Source of the DNA: Comamonadaceae bacterium CD01
GTDB taxonomy: Bacteria; Pseudomonadota; Gammaproteobacteria; Burkholderiales; Burkholderiaceae_C
Direction of reading: 5' to 3'
DNA length: 53,381 nucleotides
Assembly: GCA_002894305.1 (NCBI GenBank)
Contig: PGEI01000010.1
Coordinates: forward strand, 1 to 53,381
A program made the position numbers and the translations under genes. The first letter of the stretch is position 1, and each line of letters opens with the position of its first letter. Positions 1 through 9,982 of the stretch are shown here, one piece after another. The notes beneath the pieces were generated by a model. That model was not told where the DNA came from. It saw nothing but the letters and a program-made list of their open reading frames with translations, and made no database searches.

Positions 1-113
1 TAGCCCAGGCGTAGCACGCCTGGAGGTGAGTTATTCAGAGCATCCTTGAGGCGCTGCCGGTTGCAAGCCACTTTGGCGGCCCATGTTCCATGCCCTGTTT
101 TTCGTTGCAAAGG

Positions 114-143
114 CAACGCACACCAACGCACACCAACGCACAT
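114..143. repeat. Three tandem copies of a 10-bp unit
   Basis: The unit CAACGCACAC occurs at 114-123 and 124-133 and, with one change at the end, at 134-143. It lies just upstream of the Shine-Dalgarno of the cytochrome b561 gene, so copy-number change would alter promoter-to-start spacing. No function is known to me. Confidence 0.8.
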
Positions 144-162
144 GTTCCCGAAAGGATGAACC

Positions 163-759
163 ATGCCATCTCACTATCCACGCCCCACCGTGCAAACCGC
201 ACCCGCCAGCGCGTGGCGCGACACGCCGCAGCGCTTTGGCCGCACCAGCCGCTGGCTGCACTGGGGCATGGCGCTGCTGTTTCTGTGGCAGTTCGCGGGT
301 ATGGCGGCCAAGGTCACGCTGGGGCGCGACGACGCGTTCGCCAAGTTCATGGTCGGCACGCATGCCCACCTGGGGCTGCTGCTTTTGCTGCTGGTGCTGG
401 TGCGCGGTGCCTGGGGTTTGATGAACTGGCAAAGCCGCCCCGGACACGCCGGCGGCTGGCTGGGCATGGCAGCGCGCTGGGGCCACGGCAGCTTGTATGC
501 GCTGATGGTGCTGGTGCCGTCGCTTGCGCTGCTGCGCATGCTGGGCAATGACCGGCCCTTTACCTGGCTGGGGCTGATTGAGCTCAATGACGGCAGCGGC
601 CCCAAGGTGGACTGGATGATTGCCCCGGCCAAGGCGTTTCACGGCGTGCTGGGCTGGACGCTGCTGGCGCTGATCGTCGGGCACATCGTGATGGTGGTGG
701 TTCATCGGCGAGTGTGGAACGACGGCGTGGCCGAGCGCATGATCGGCCGCGTCGCCTGA
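163..759 (+). CDS. Cytochrome b561 family protein
   Basis: A 198-residue integral membrane protein of the cytochrome b561 / Ni-hydrogenase b-type family, which carries two haems b and passes electrons between quinol and a periplasmic or membrane partner. About four membrane helices are visible after a soluble N-terminal stretch. Candidate haem-ligand histidines sit in helix 1 (SRWLHWGMALL), at the start of helix 2 (HAHLGLLLL), before helix 3 (HGSLYALM) and in helix 4 (FHGVLGW, VGHIVMVVVH). The ATG at 163 is chosen because AAAGGATGA lies just upstream. The gene stands alone; its redox partner is not evident. Length is normal for the family. Confidence 0.85.
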   Translation: MPSHYPRPTVQTAPASAWRDTPQRFGRTSRWLHWGMALLFLWQFAGMAAKVTLGRDDAFAKFMVGTHAHLGLLLLLLVLVRGAWGLMNWQSRPGHAGGWLGMAARWGHGSLYALMVLVPSLALLRMLGNDRPFTWLGLIELNDGSGPKVDWMIAPAKAFHGVLGWTLLALIVGHIVMVVVHRRVWNDGVAERMIGRVA

Positions 760-769
760 CCTTACTGTG

Positions 770-1138
770 TCACGAGAGAAGCAGGGCAGTAAAGCGCACG
801 CTCAGTGGCGCGTCGGTGTCATCGCGCCAGGTGATGACCTCAAATGCTTGCTGGGGCAGTGACAAGGCTACCTTCGCTATTTGCCAGCGAGGTGCTGACG
901 GCCACCTGGCAGTTGTCTTGCCTGCCCAGCATTCCACAGTACTGGCGTGCCACATCCACCGGGTGGCGCCCTTTCTTCGGAAAGCCCGTGTCGTCGATGA
1001 TCCACCGGCCGCCACTGGAGAAGTCCATCTTGTCTTGAGCACCGCCCACTGCGCTGCGCGGCGCAGCATCTCTGGCGAGGATCACTGGGCCTTGGCCACG
1101 AAGTGGTGCAGCGCCCGGTGGCGGGCGCTGGCGTGCAT
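770..1138 (-). pseudogene. Degraded IS701-type transposase remnant
   Basis: Minus-strand translation gives recognisable blocks of an IS701-family DDE transposase spread over two frames. The first is MHASARHRALHHFVAKAQ, then a TGA at 1084-1082 where a Trp is expected, then SSPEMLRRAAQWAVLK. After a frameshift comes MDFSSGGRWIIDDTGFPKKG through VARQYCGMLGRQDNCQVAVS. The frame then changes again straight into FEVITWRDDTDAPLSVRF, normally found far downstream, so most of the catalytic core is deleted. One nonsense change, frameshifts and an internal deletion make it clearly dead. No terminal inverted repeats were identified. It lies between the cytochrome b561 gene and the 3' end of the ChaN-like gene. 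Confidence 0.8.
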
Positions 1139-1161
1139 GGTTTACGTCCCGCGGGCTGGCT

Positions 1162-2112
1162 TCACCTGGCGCCACCGGACCTGCCGGGTGCGGCCTTCCA
1201 TTGCTCGCGTAGCTGCCCGCAATGGTCCTTGGCGGCGTGCGCGGCCGTGACCTGCCACCAATCGCCCTGGGCCTGATCCACCGCAGGCCCTCTCGCAGTT
1301 GTTGCCAGGGCGACCTTGTAATCCAGCCCCACCGGCAGCCAGGTCGGTATGCCGAGATCGCGGCGCGCGTGGCCATTGCCCGAGACGATCAGCACCTGGA
1401 GCCTGGCGGCCCCGGCTGCTGGCGAGCGCGCATATTTGGTGCTGGCGGCTATGGCCACCCGGGCCAGGCTGCGGTCACGCGCCAATTGCACGCGAGCCAT
1501 GGGAGCCCACTGAGATTCGGGCAGCAGGCCGCAATGCCCGCGATCGATGGCTTGCAGCTGCTGCTTCCAGGCTCCGGGTGACAGATGTCCATCGAGCTGC
1601 CACTCCTGCATGGCGGTCTTGATCTGGTCGCGCGGCAGGTTGCCGCCCAGCACGGGAACGCGCGCACGAACCGCGGCCATGACCACGGGCCCGTAAACCT
1701 CCCAGGGCCAGCCACCCTGGGCCGCACCCTGCTGCCAGTGCAGGGCGGCCCTTGCCTGCTCGTCACTCGCGTCGGCCGCGAGGCCCTCGGTGGAGCCGCC
1801 CGCGGGCGCCATCTCCAGCACCAGGGCGGCAAGCCGGCCCTCGCGGGCGAGCTGCGCCACGGTCGCGGCCTCCCATGCCTGGTGGCCGGGCTGGTCGTGC
1901 TGTTCGCCGAGCAGCAGCAGGTCGACGCCAGCCCAGTCCTGCAGGCGGCGCTGCCAGTCGCCTGGCGCAGTCGGCGCCACGCCGGTTCGCTGCGGCGCCG
2001 GCTCGACGGCATTGCCCGGCACGGCGGCGCAGCCGGCAAGCAGGGCGGCCAGCGCCAGGGACACGGGAGCCAGGACGGCGGAAGTATGGGAAAAGCGGAA
2101 AAAACCAGACAT
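1162..2112 (-). CDS. ChaN family lipoprotein
   Basis: A 316-residue ChaN-like (haem-binding, Tiki-superfamily) lipoprotein. The N-terminus is a lipoprotein signal with lipobox LLAGC, so an envelope location is expected. The family hallmark VDLLLLGEQHDQPGHQ follows at about residues 75-90, then LVLEMAP and a C-terminal LIVSGNGHARRDLGIPTWL block. The family is linked to haem or iron handling, but the role here is not shown. The start at 2112 is preferred over the upstream ATG at 2151 because AAGAGG precedes it at good spacing and the signal peptide begins there. The last ~12 residues (rich in Gly, Arg and Pro) abut the IS701 remnant and may be a tail acquired from it. Confidence 0.85.
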   Translation of the reverse strand: MSGFFRFSHTSAVLAPVSLALAALLAGCAAVPGNAVEPAPQRTGVAPTAPGDWQRRLQDWAGVDLLLLGEQHDQPGHQAWEAATVAQLAREGRLAALVLEMAPAGGSTEGLAADASDEQARAALHWQQGAAQGGWPWEVYGPVVMAAVRARVPVLGGNLPRDQIKTAMQEWQLDGHLSPGAWKQQLQAIDRGHCGLLPESQWAPMARVQLARDRSLARVAIAASTKYARSPAAGAARLQVLIVSGNGHARRDLGIPTWLPVGLDYKVALATTARGPAVDQAQGDWWQVTAAHAAKDHCGQLREQWKAAPGRSGGAR

Positions 2113-2262
2113 GAAGTGAACCTCTTGAATGGGCATGGCTTGGCACTTCAAGTGTTCGCGATGGCTTTGCCCTTGTGACGGGCCATATTGTCGCCTCGAT
2201 TGAGCGGCCCAGAACTCGCGCCGGCATGCATCGCCGCCCTGCCGCTGGCTCGGCGCGGGGCG

Positions 2263-4866
2263 CTACGCCAGCGCCTGCAGCAGCTCGGTTTCGATCAGGA
2301 TTTGCTGCGCGTTGCTGGCCAGTTCCTCGCCCTGCACGACGAACACGTCCTCGACGCGCTCGCCCAGTGTGCTGACCTTGGCCAGTTGCACGTTCAGGTC
2401 GTGGCGGGCCAGCACGCGTGCTACCAGGCGCAGCAGGCCGGGGCGGTCGGCGGCGGTGATGGTGATGACCCAGCGCCGGGCCTGCGCGTCGGGGCGCAGC
2501 GTGACGCGGGGCGCAATCGGAAAGCTGCGCGCGCGCCGCGATGCCTGGCGCCGGCGCAGCGGCGGCAGGCCCAGCGCCGAGCCCAGCGCCAGCGTCAGGT
2601 CGTTCTCGACCAGTGCGGCCAGCTCGCGCCAGTGGCCCAGTGGGTGGATGCTGATGATCTGGAAAGTGTCGATTGCGTGGCCGTCGCGCGTGGTGTGTAC
2701 GCGTGCGTCCAGGATGGAAAAGCCCGCGCGCTCGAAGTAGGCGCAGATGCGCAGGAATAGCTCGCTCTGGTCGGGCGCGTAGGCCAGCACCTGCAGGCCT
2801 TCGCCGGCCAGCGATTTGCGTGCGCGCACCACCGGGGTACGCGAGCCCACCAGATCCCACAGCTGACGCGTGTGCCAGGCGATGTCGGCTGCGTCGTGGC
2901 GCATGAAATAGCTCACGTCCAGTTGCTGCCACAACCGCTCGTGCGCGCCCTGGGGCAGGGCGTGCAGCGCCAGCACGATGAGCGCGTCGCGCTTGCGTGA
3001 TTCGATCACGGCGCTTGCATCGGGCGTGCGCCCGCCCTGCGTGGCCAGTGTGGCGTGGTACAGGTCTTCCAGCAGCTTGCCCTTCCAGGCGCTCCAGACG
3101 TTGGGGCCGGTGCCGCGGATGTCGGCCACCGTCAGCAGGTACAGCGCCGTCAGGCGCCGCTCGCTGCCCACGCGGGCGGCAAAGGCGGCGATGACGGCGG
3201 GGTCGGTCAGATCCTGCTTTTGCGCGACCTGGCTCATCAGGAGGTGCTCGCGCACCAGGAATTCGATCAGCTCGGCGTCGGCACGCTCCAGGCCATAGGG
3301 CGCGTGCTGGCGGCAAAAGCGCCGCACCTCCTGCGCGCCCAGCCGCGAGTGATCGCCGCCGCGGCCCTTGGCGATGTCGTGGAACAGCGCGGCGATGTAC
3401 AGCACCCAGGGCTTGTCCCAGCCGGCGGCCAGCTGCGAGCAGAAGGGGAACTCGTGCGCGTGCTCGGCCAGGAAGAAGCGGCGCGCGTTGCGCAGCACCA
3501 TCAGGATGTGCTGATCCACGGTGTAGGCGTGGAACAGGTCGTGCTGCATCTGCCCGACGATGCGCCGAAACGGCCACAGCGTGCGCCCCAGCACCGAGGT
3601 CTGGTCCATCAGCCGCATCACGTGCGTGACGCGCATGTCGTGCTGCAGGATGTGCAGAAACTGCGCGCGCGTGGTGGGGCTGGCGCGGTAGCGCGCATCC
3701 ATCACCGCGCGCGTGTTGTAGAGCGCACGCAGAGTGCGCACCGACAGGCCTTGCAGGCCGGGCGTGGTCTGGAACAGCGCAAAGGTCTCCAGAATGGCCT
3801 CGGGCTCGCGCTGGTAGAGGTCGTCGCTGGCCACTTCGATCAGGCCGTCGATCTGGGAGAAGCGCGCGTTGATCGGCTGCGCGCGGGCGTTGCCGGGAGC
3901 CAGGCGCTGCTCAAGCCCCAGCAGCAGGATTTCGGTCAGTTGCACGACGGCCTTGGCAGCCCAGTAGTAGTGGCGCATCAGCGCCTCGCTGGCGCGCTGG
4001 GGACGTCCGTCGATCTGTGCGAAGCGCGCTCCAAAGCCCTGCGCCACGGCGCCTTGCAGGTCGAACAGCAACCGGTCTTCGCGCCGCCCCGCCGCCAGGT
4101 GCAGCCGCGCGCGGATCAGGAACAACAGCGCCTCGTTGCGTTCGATCTGGCGCACTTCGAAGGCCGTGGCCAGGCCCTGCGCGGCCAGCGTGCGCCAACT
4201 GCCATCCAGGCCGGCGGCGCGGGCAATCCAGCGCACCAGCTGCAGGTCGCGCAGCCCGCCGGGCGACTCCTTGCAGTGCGGCTCCAGCGCGTAGGGCGTG
4301 TTGTCGTATTTGGTGTGGCGCTGGCGCATCTCCAGCGTCTTGGCCGTCAGAAAGGCGCGCGGGTTCATCTGCGCGGCGCAGCGCTGGCGCAGCGTGTCGA
4401 ACAGTGCTGCATCGCCGCACAGCAGCCGCGCCTCCAGCAGCGCGGTCTGCACGGTGACGTCCTGGCTGGCCGTCTGCAGTGACTCGGCCACGCTGCGCAC
4501 GCTGGAGCCGATCTCCAGTCCCGCGTCCCAGCACAGGCGGATGAAGCGCTCGATGGCGGCCTGTGCCTGCGTGCGCGCATCGGTGCCTTCCGGCAGCAGC
4601 ACCAGAACGTCAACGTCCGACTGCGGAAACAGCATGCCGTGGCCGTAGCCGCCCACGGCCACCAGCGCCAGGCCGGCGGGCGGGTCGGCCAGCTGCCACA
4701 GCTGGCGCAGGCAGGTGTCGGTCAGCGCCGCCAGGCGACGCAGCAGCGGGCGGATGCTGCGCGTGGAAAACGCCGGGCTCGACAGCGGCGCCAGCAGCTC
4801 GCGTTTGCGCTCCTGGTAGTCCTGGCGCAATGCCGCAGGAGTGAGCGAGGTGGGCATGGCTGGCAT
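2263..4866 (-). CDS. glnD: Bifunctional uridylyltransferase/uridylyl-removing enzyme GlnD
   Basis: GlnD senses glutamine and adds or removes UMP on the PII proteins GlnB/GlnK, setting glutamine synthetase activity and Ntr control. About 867 residues, normal for the family. Domains in order: nucleotidyltransferase with GGYGHGMLFPQSDVDVLVLL near residues 75-95, the PII-uridylyltransferase helical region, an HD phosphohydrolase domain (LFHDIAKGRGGDHS) near the middle, and two C-terminal ACT domains (one starting LQVLAYAPDQSELFLRICAY, the last ending VFVVQGEELA). The frame extends to a TTG at 4893; ATG 4866 (or 4857) is more plausible, although no strong ribosome site is seen. It lies directly downstream of map with about 30 bp between, probably one operon. 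Confidence 0.97.
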   Translation of the reverse strand: MPAMPTSLTPAALRQDYQERKRELLAPLSSPAFSTRSIRPLLRRLAALTDTCLRQLWQLADPPAGLALVAVGGYGHGMLFPQSDVDVLVLLPEGTDARTQAQAAIERFIRLCWDAGLEIGSSVRSVAESLQTASQDVTVQTALLEARLLCGDAALFDTLRQRCAAQMNPRAFLTAKTLEMRQRHTKYDNTPYALEPHCKESPGGLRDLQLVRWIARAAGLDGSWRTLAAQGLATAFEVRQIERNEALLFLIRARLHLAAGRREDRLLFDLQGAVAQGFGARFAQIDGRPQRASEALMRHYYWAAKAVVQLTEILLLGLEQRLAPGNARAQPINARFSQIDGLIEVASDDLYQREPEAILETFALFQTTPGLQGLSVRTLRALYNTRAVMDARYRASPTTRAQFLHILQHDMRVTHVMRLMDQTSVLGRTLWPFRRIVGQMQHDLFHAYTVDQHILMVLRNARRFFLAEHAHEFPFCSQLAAGWDKPWVLYIAALFHDIAKGRGGDHSRLGAQEVRRFCRQHAPYGLERADAELIEFLVREHLLMSQVAQKQDLTDPAVIAAFAARVGSERRLTALYLLTVADIRGTGPNVWSAWKGKLLEDLYHATLATQGGRTPDASAVIESRKRDALIVLALHALPQGAHERLWQQLDVSYFMRHDAADIAWHTRQLWDLVGSRTPVVRARKSLAGEGLQVLAYAPDQSELFLRICAYFERAGFSILDARVHTTRDGHAIDTFQIISIHPLGHWRELAALVENDLTLALGSALGLPPLRRRQASRRARSFPIAPRVTLRPDAQARRWVITITAADRPGLLRLVARVLARHDLNVQLAKVSTLGERVEDVFVVQGEELASNAQQILIETELLQALA

Positions 4867-4897
4867 GGGGTGGATGCGCCGAAGCGGGCGCAACCTC

Positions 4898-5713
4898 TCA
4901 GGTACTGGTGGTCGTCACGAACGACGGCAGCGGCGGATAGCCGTCCGACAGCGTCAGCACGTCAAAACCGGTCTCGGTCACCAAAATGGTGTGCTCCCAC
5001 TGCGCCGACAGGCTGCGATCCTTGGTGACGATGGTCCAGCCGTCCTTGCCCAGCTCCTTGATTTCGCGCCGGCCCAGGTTGAGCATGGGCTCGATCGTGA
5101 AGGTCATGCCCGGCACCAGCTCCACGCCCGTGCCCGGGCGGCCGTAGTGCAGCACCTGCGGGTCTTCGTGGAATTTCTGGCCGATGCCGTGGCCGCAGAA
5201 TTCGCGCACCACCGACAGGTTGTGCCCTTCGGCAAACTGCTGGATGACGTGGCCGATGTCGCCCAGGCGCGCGCCCGGCTTGACCTGCTGGATGCCCAGC
5301 CACATCGACTCATAGGTCAGCTGTGCCAGGCGCTTGGCCGCCACCGAGCATTCGCCGACGAGGAACATGCGGCTGGTGTCGCCAAACCAGCCGTCCTTGG
5401 TGATGACGGTGACGTCGACGTTGACGATGTCGCCCTTCTTGAGCGGCTTGTCGTTGGGAATGCCGTGGCAGACGACGTGGTTGACCGAGGTGCACAGATG
5501 GCCGGGGTAGGGCGGGTAGCCGGGCGGCTGGTAGCCGATGGTGGCCGAGCGCGTGCCCTGCGCGGCCATGGCGGCGGCGCCGATCTGGTCGATCTCCAGC
5601 GTGGTCAGGCCGGGACGGATGTGCGGGGTGATCTGGTCGAGGACTTCGGACGCCAGGCGGCAGGCCTCGCGCATGCCGGCTATGCCGGCAGCGTCTTTGA
5701 TGGTGATGCTCAT
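4898..5713 (-). CDS. map: Methionine aminopeptidase, type I
   Basis: Cytosolic metalloprotease that removes the initiator methionine from nascent proteins. 271 residues, a typical type Ia enzyme without extra domains. Metal- and substrate-site signatures are present in order: NHVVCHGIPNDKPLKKGDIVNVDVT, GHGIGQKFHEDPQVLHYG and GMTFTIEPMLN, covering the conserved His, Asp, Asp, His, Glu, Glu set. It begins the map-glnD unit and is divergent from purL across 166 bp. No strong Shine-Dalgarno is visible before the ATG. Confidence 0.97.
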   Translation of the reverse strand: MSITIKDAAGIAGMREACRLASEVLDQITPHIRPGLTTLEIDQIGAAAMAAQGTRSATIGYQPPGYPPYPGHLCTSVNHVVCHGIPNDKPLKKGDIVNVDVTVITKDGWFGDTSRMFLVGECSVAAKRLAQLTYESMWLGIQQVKPGARLGDIGHVIQQFAEGHNLSVVREFCGHGIGQKFHEDPQVLHYGRPGTGVELVPGMTFTIEPMLNLGRREIKELGKDGWTIVTKDRSLSAQWEHTILVTETGFDVLTLSDGYPPLPSFVTTTST

Positions 5714-5879
5714 GGCGGCAAATTATCCCATCGGGCTTCGCGTTGCGCTGGCCGCTTAAAATACCGGGTTCATTGCCAATCCTTTTGCCTGTCGCCACCT
5801 GCCGGTCCCATTCAGCGGCCGCGCCCGGGCGGCAAGCCGGCGTTTCCCATTCCCGCTTCTTCCCTTACAGGTCGCCACC

Positions 5880-8800
5880 GTGTCCCTGCATCTCACCACC
5901 ATTGAAGGCGGCAACGCCTTGAGTTCGTTTCGCGCCGAGCAGCTGCTGCCCCAGCTGCAGGCCATCGCTCCCAAGGTGGCCGCGGTGGCGGCGCGCCATC
6001 TGCACCTGGTGGCCTGCGACGCCGAGCCTGGCGCGGCCGAGTGCGACAGGCTGCAGGCCCTGCTGACCTATGGCGACCCGTATGAGGGCGCGCTGGACGG
6101 CGAGGTGCTGCTGGTCACGCCGCGCCTGGGCACGGTTTCGCCCTGGGCGTCCAAGGCCACCGACATCGCGCGCAACTGCGGCTTGGCGGTGCGCCGCGTC
6201 GAGCGTGTGACCGAATACCGCATCCGGCTCAAGGGCGGGCTGCTGGGCAGCCAGGCGCAGCTCACGCCCGCGCAGCGCACGCAGATTGCCGCACTGCTGC
6301 ACGACCGCATGACCGAGTCCGTCGTCGCCACGCGCGAGGCGGCGCAGCAGCTGTTTACCGCGCTGGATGCCGAGCCCATGGCCTTCGTCGACGTGCAAGG
6401 CGGCGGCCGCGCGGCGCTGGAGTCGGCCAACACCGCCTGGGGCCTGGCGCTGGCCGACGACGAGATCGACTACCTGGTGGCGGCCTTCCAGCAGCTGGGG
6501 CGCAACCCGACCGACGTCGAGCTGATGATGTTTGCCCAGGCCAACAGCGAGCATTGCCGGCACAAGATCTTCAACGCCCAGTTCACCATCGACGGTGTGG
6601 CGCAGGAGAAATCGCTGTTCGGCATGATCCGCCACACCGAGGCTACCGCGCCGCAGCACACCATCGTCGCCTACGCCGACAACGCCTCCATCATGGAAGG
6701 CAGCGAGGTCGAGCAATTCATCGCCAGATTCGAGTCTTTCGCAGGCGCAGCAAGCGCTCCCAGCTATCAAAAGCAAAGCGCTACCCACCATGTGCTGATG
6801 AAGGTGGAGACGCACAACCACCCGACGGCGATCTCCCCCTTTCCCGGCGCCTCGACCGGCGCGGGCGGCGAGATCCGCGACGAGGGCGCGACCGGCCGCG
6901 GCTCCGAGCCCAAGGCCGGGCTGACGGGCTTCACGGTTTCCAAACTGTGGGGCAGCGACGTGGGCCGGCCCGAGCACATCGCCAGCCCCTTGCAGATCAT
7001 GACCGAGGGGCCGCTGGGCGGCGCGGCGTTCAACAACGAGTTCGGCCGGCCCAACCTCACCGGCTACTTCCGCGAGTATGAGCAGGCAGTGGACGGCGTG
7101 CTGCGTGGATACCACAAGCCCATCATGATTGCCGGCGGCCTGGGCAGCATCGACGCGCGCCAGACCAAGAAGGTGCTGTTCCCTGCCGGCACGCTGTTGA
7201 TTCAGCTGGGCGGGCCGGGCATGCGCATCGGCATGGGTGGCGGCGCGGCCAGCTCGATGGCCACCGGCACGAACGCGGCCGAGCTGGACTTCGACTCAGT
7301 GCAGCGAGGCAACCCCGAGATCGAGCGCCGCGCGCAGGAGGTCATCAACCACTGCTGGGCGCAGGGCGAGAACAACCCGGTTCTCGCCATTCACGACGTG
7401 GGCGCGGGCGGGCTGTCCAACGCCTTTCCCGAGCTGACGAACGACGCCGGCCGCGGCGCGCGTTTCGACCTGCGCGCGGTGCAGCTCGAGGAATCGGGCC
7501 TGGCGCCCAAGGAGATCTGGAGCAACGAGAGCCAGGAGCGCTACGTGCTGGCCATCGCCCCGCAATCGCTGGACCAGTTCACTGCCTTCTGCGAGCGTGA
7601 GCGCTGCCCATTTGCGGTGATTGGCGTGGCGACCGAGGAGCGCCAACTGGTGCTGGAAGACACCGCCGTGGCCGACGGCCCGCAGAAACTGCCGGTGGAC
7701 ATGCCGATGGACGTACTGCTGGGCAAACCGCCCAAGATGCATCGCGACGTGACCCGCGTGGCGCGCCGCGGCGAGCCGCTGCAGCTCGACGGTCTGGCGC
7801 TGGAAAAAGCCGTGATCGAGGTGCTGGCGCACCCGACGGTGGCCAGCAAGCGTTTCCTGGTGACGATTGGCGACCGCGCCGTCGGCGGCCTGACGCACCG
7901 CGACCAGATGGTCGGCCCCTGGCAGGTGCCGGTGGCCGACGTGGCCGTGACGCTGGCCGACTATGCCGGCTTTGCCGGCGAGGCCATGGCCATGGGCGAG
8001 CGCACGCCGCTGGCAAGCATCAACGCGCCGGCTTCGGGCCGCATGGCGGTGGCCGAAGCCATCACCAACCTGCTGGCCGCGCCGATCGAGCTGCCTCGCG
8101 TCAAGCTCAGCGCCAACTGGATGGCCGCCTGCGGCGAGCCGGGCGAGGACGCCGCGCTGTACGACACGGTGCACGCCGTGGGCATGCAGCTGTGCCCACA
8201 GCTGGGCATCGGCATTCCGGTAGGCAAGGACAGCCTGTCGATGCGCACGCAGTGGAGCGAGGCCGGCGCGCAGAAGAAGGTCACCTCGCCGGTCAGCCTG
8301 ATCGTCACCGCCTTTGCCACGCTCTCCGACGTGCGCGGCACGCTGACGCCGCAGCTCGACGCCGGCGTGGATGACAGCTCGCTGGTGCTCATCGACCTGG
8401 GCCGCGGCAAGAACCGCATGGGCGGCTCCATCCTGGGCCAGGTGCTGGGCCAGTTCGGCGAGCAGGTGCCCGACCTGGACGACGCCGAGGATCTGAAACG
8501 CCTGGTGGCCGCCATCAACACGCTGCGCGCGCAGGGCCTGATCCTGGCCTATCACGACCGCAGCGACGGCGGCCTGCTGGCGGCGGTGGCCGAGATGGCC
8601 TTTGCCGGCCAGCTGGGCGTGGCGCTGAACGTGGACATGCTGGTCACCGAGGGCGACGGCATCCAGGACGGCCGCATGGACAGCGGCGAGGGCAAGGACT
8701 GGGCCAAGCAGGTCAGCGGCCGGCGCGAGGTGCAGACGCTCGCCGCGCTGTTCAGCGAGGAGCTGGGCGTGGTGCTGCAGATCCGCACCGCCGACCGTGC

Positions 8801-9887
8801 GCAGGTCATGCAGGTGCTGCGCGAGAACGGCCTGATCCAGTGCAGCCACATCATCGGCAAGACGCGCCCGCTCTCGTCGCCGGTCGACGCCGGCAAAGGT
8901 GAGCTGCAGGTCTGGCGCGACGCGAAGAAGGTGTTTGGTGCGACGCTCTCCAACCTGCATCAGGTGTGGGACGCGGTGAGCTGGAAGATCGCCCAGGGCC
9001 GCGACAATCCGGCCTGCGCCGACGCCGAGCACGCCGCTGCTGGCGACCCGGCCAACCCCGGCCTGCACCAGCGCCTGACGTTCGATGCGGGCGAGGACAT
9101 TGCCGCGCCGTTCGTGAACCTGGCGCGCCCCAGGGTGGCCGTGCTGCGCGAGCAGGGCGTGAACTCGCACGTCGAGATGGCCTACGCTTTCGACGCCGCG
9201 GGCTTCGAGGCGTTTGACGTGCACATGACCGACCTGCAGGCCGGGCGCGCGCAGCTCAAGGACTTTGCCGGCGTCGTCGCCTGTGGCGGCTTCAGCTACG
9301 GCGACACGCTGGGCGCTGGCGTTGGCTGGGCGCGCTCGATTATGTTCAACCCGGTGCTGGCGGAGCAGTTCCAGGCGTTTTTTGCGCGCCAGGACACGTT
9401 TGCGCTCGGCGTGTGCAACGGCTGCCAGATGTTTGCCGAACTGGCCGACATCATCCCGGGCGCCGCCGCCTGGCCACGCTTCACGACCAACCAGAGCCAC
9501 CGCTTCGAGGCGCGCTTTGCGATGGTCGAGGTGCTTGATTCGCCCAGCATCTTTCTGCAGGGCATGGCCGGCAGCCGCCTGCCCATCGTCGTCTCGCACG
9601 GCGAGGGTTATGCCAACTTTGCCCGTCGCGGCGACGCGGCGGCGGTGGTGCGCGCGATGCGCTTCGTCGACAACCATGGCGCCGCGACCGAGGCCTACCC
9701 GTTCAACCCCAACGGCAGCCCGGGCGGCCTGACCGCGGTGACCACCGCAGACGGGCGCTTCACGGCCATGATGCCGCACCCCGAACGGGTGTTTCGCAAC
9801 ATCCAGATGAGCTGGACCGACGGGGATGCCAGCGCCCTCAGCCCCTGGATGCGCCTGTGGCGCAACGCGCGCAAGTGGGTGGGCTGA
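5880..9887 (+). CDS. purL: Phosphoribosylformylglycinamidine synthase
   Basis: Large single-chain FGAM synthase of purine biosynthesis (FGAR + glutamine + ATP to FGAM). 1335 residues, slightly longer than the E. coli enzyme (1295). It has an N-terminal PurS-like domain, two AIR-synthase-type halves ([20 protein letters not shown] with ATP-site Gly residues; [13 protein letters not shown]; later [11 protein letters not shown]) and a C-terminal class I glutaminase with VCNGCQMF (Cys nucleophile) and [11 protein letters not shown] (His, Glu). The start is a GTG. At residues ~287-302 it carries a segment encoded by a small repeat (see 6738-6785). No purine riboswitch is apparent upstream. Confidence 0.98.
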   Translation: MSLHLTTIEGGNALSSFRAEQLLPQLQAIAPKVAAVAARHLHLVACDAEPGAAECDRLQALLTYGDPYEGALDGEVLLVTPRLGTVSPWASKATDIARNCGLAVRRVERVTEYRIRLKGGLLGSQAQLTPAQRTQIAALLHDRMTESVVATREAAQQLFTALDAEPMAFVDVQGGGRAALESANTAWGLALADDEIDYLVAAFQQLGRNPTDVELMMFAQANSEHCRHKIFNAQFTIDGVAQEKSLFGMIRHTEATAPQHTIVAYADNASIMEGSEVEQFIARFESFAGAASAPSYQKQSATHHVLMKVETHNHPTAISPFPGASTGAGGEIRDEGATGRGSEPKAGLTGFTVSKLWGSDVGRPEHIASPLQIMTEGPLGGAAFNNEFGRPNLTGYFREYEQAVDGVLRGYHKPIMIAGGLGSIDARQTKKVLFPAGTLLIQLGGPGMRIGMGGGAASSMATGTNAAELDFDSVQRGNPEIERRAQEVINHCWAQGENNPVLAIHDVGAGGLSNAFPELTNDAGRGARFDLRAVQLEESGLAPKEIWSNESQERYVLAIAPQSLDQFTAFCERERCPFAVIGVATEERQLVLEDTAVADGPQKLPVDMPMDVLLGKPPKMHRDVTRVARRGEPLQLDGLALEKAVIEVLAHPTVASKRFLVTIGDRAVGGLTHRDQMVGPWQVPVADVAVTLADYAGFAGEAMAMGERTPLASINAPASGRMAVAEAITNLLAAPIELPRVKLSANWMAACGEPGEDAALYDTVHAVGMQLCPQLGIGIPVGKDSLSMRTQWSEAGAQKKVTSPVSLIVTAFATLSDVRGTLTPQLDAGVDDSSLVLIDLGRGKNRMGGSILGQVLGQFGEQVPDLDDAEDLKRLVAAINTLRAQGLILAYHDRSDGGLLAAVAEMAFAGQLGVALNVDMLVTEGDGIQDGRMDSGEGKDWAKQVSGRREVQTLAALFSEELGVVLQIRTADRAQVMQVLRENGLIQCSHIIGKTRPLSSPVDAGKGELQVWRDAKKVFGATLSNLHQVWDAVSWKIAQGRDNPACADAEHAAAGDPANPGLHQRLTFDAGEDIAAPFVNLARPRVAVLREQGVNSHVEMAYAFDAAGFEAFDVHMTDLQAGRAQLKDFAGVVACGGFSYGDTLGAGVGWARSIMFNPVLAEQFQAFFARQDTFALGVCNGCQMFAELADIIPGAAAWPRFTTNQSHRFEARFAMVEVLDSPSIFLQGMAGSRLPIVVSHGEGYANFARRGDAAAVVRAMRFVDNHGAATEAYPFNPNGSPGGLTAVTTADGRFTAMMPHPERVFRNIQMSWTDGDASALSPWMRLWRNARKWVG
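6738..6785 (+). repeat. Comamonadaceae-type small repeat embedded in purL
   Basis: This stretch contains AGCGCT at 6753-6758 and 6777-6782 flanking AGCTATCAAAAGC, the look of a small interspersed element I associate with intergenic regions of Comamonadaceae. Here it is read in frame as part of PurL, adding a Gly/Ala/Ser-rich loop ([16 protein letters not shown]) just before the conserved [13 protein letters not shown] motif. The family assignment is from memory of such repeats, not a search. Confidence 0.5.
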
Positions 9888-9982
9888 ACTTTGGGGCGGC
9901 GCATCAGGATTTCCCTTGAATGAGGTACGGCTCTGGCCGAGGCGGTTGACGAACCGAGTATGGGTTCCAAGAATCAGGAGCC

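Noticed and set aside
5-23. Hairpin CCAGGCG/CGCCTGG as a terminator
   Set aside because: No T-run follows and the upstream gene is outside the window, so it was not called.
7296-9779. Very long open frame antisense to purL
   Set aside because: GC-rich codon bias leaves antisense frames open; the translation is Gly/Arg/His/Gln-rich with no family resemblance and it is fully covered by purL.
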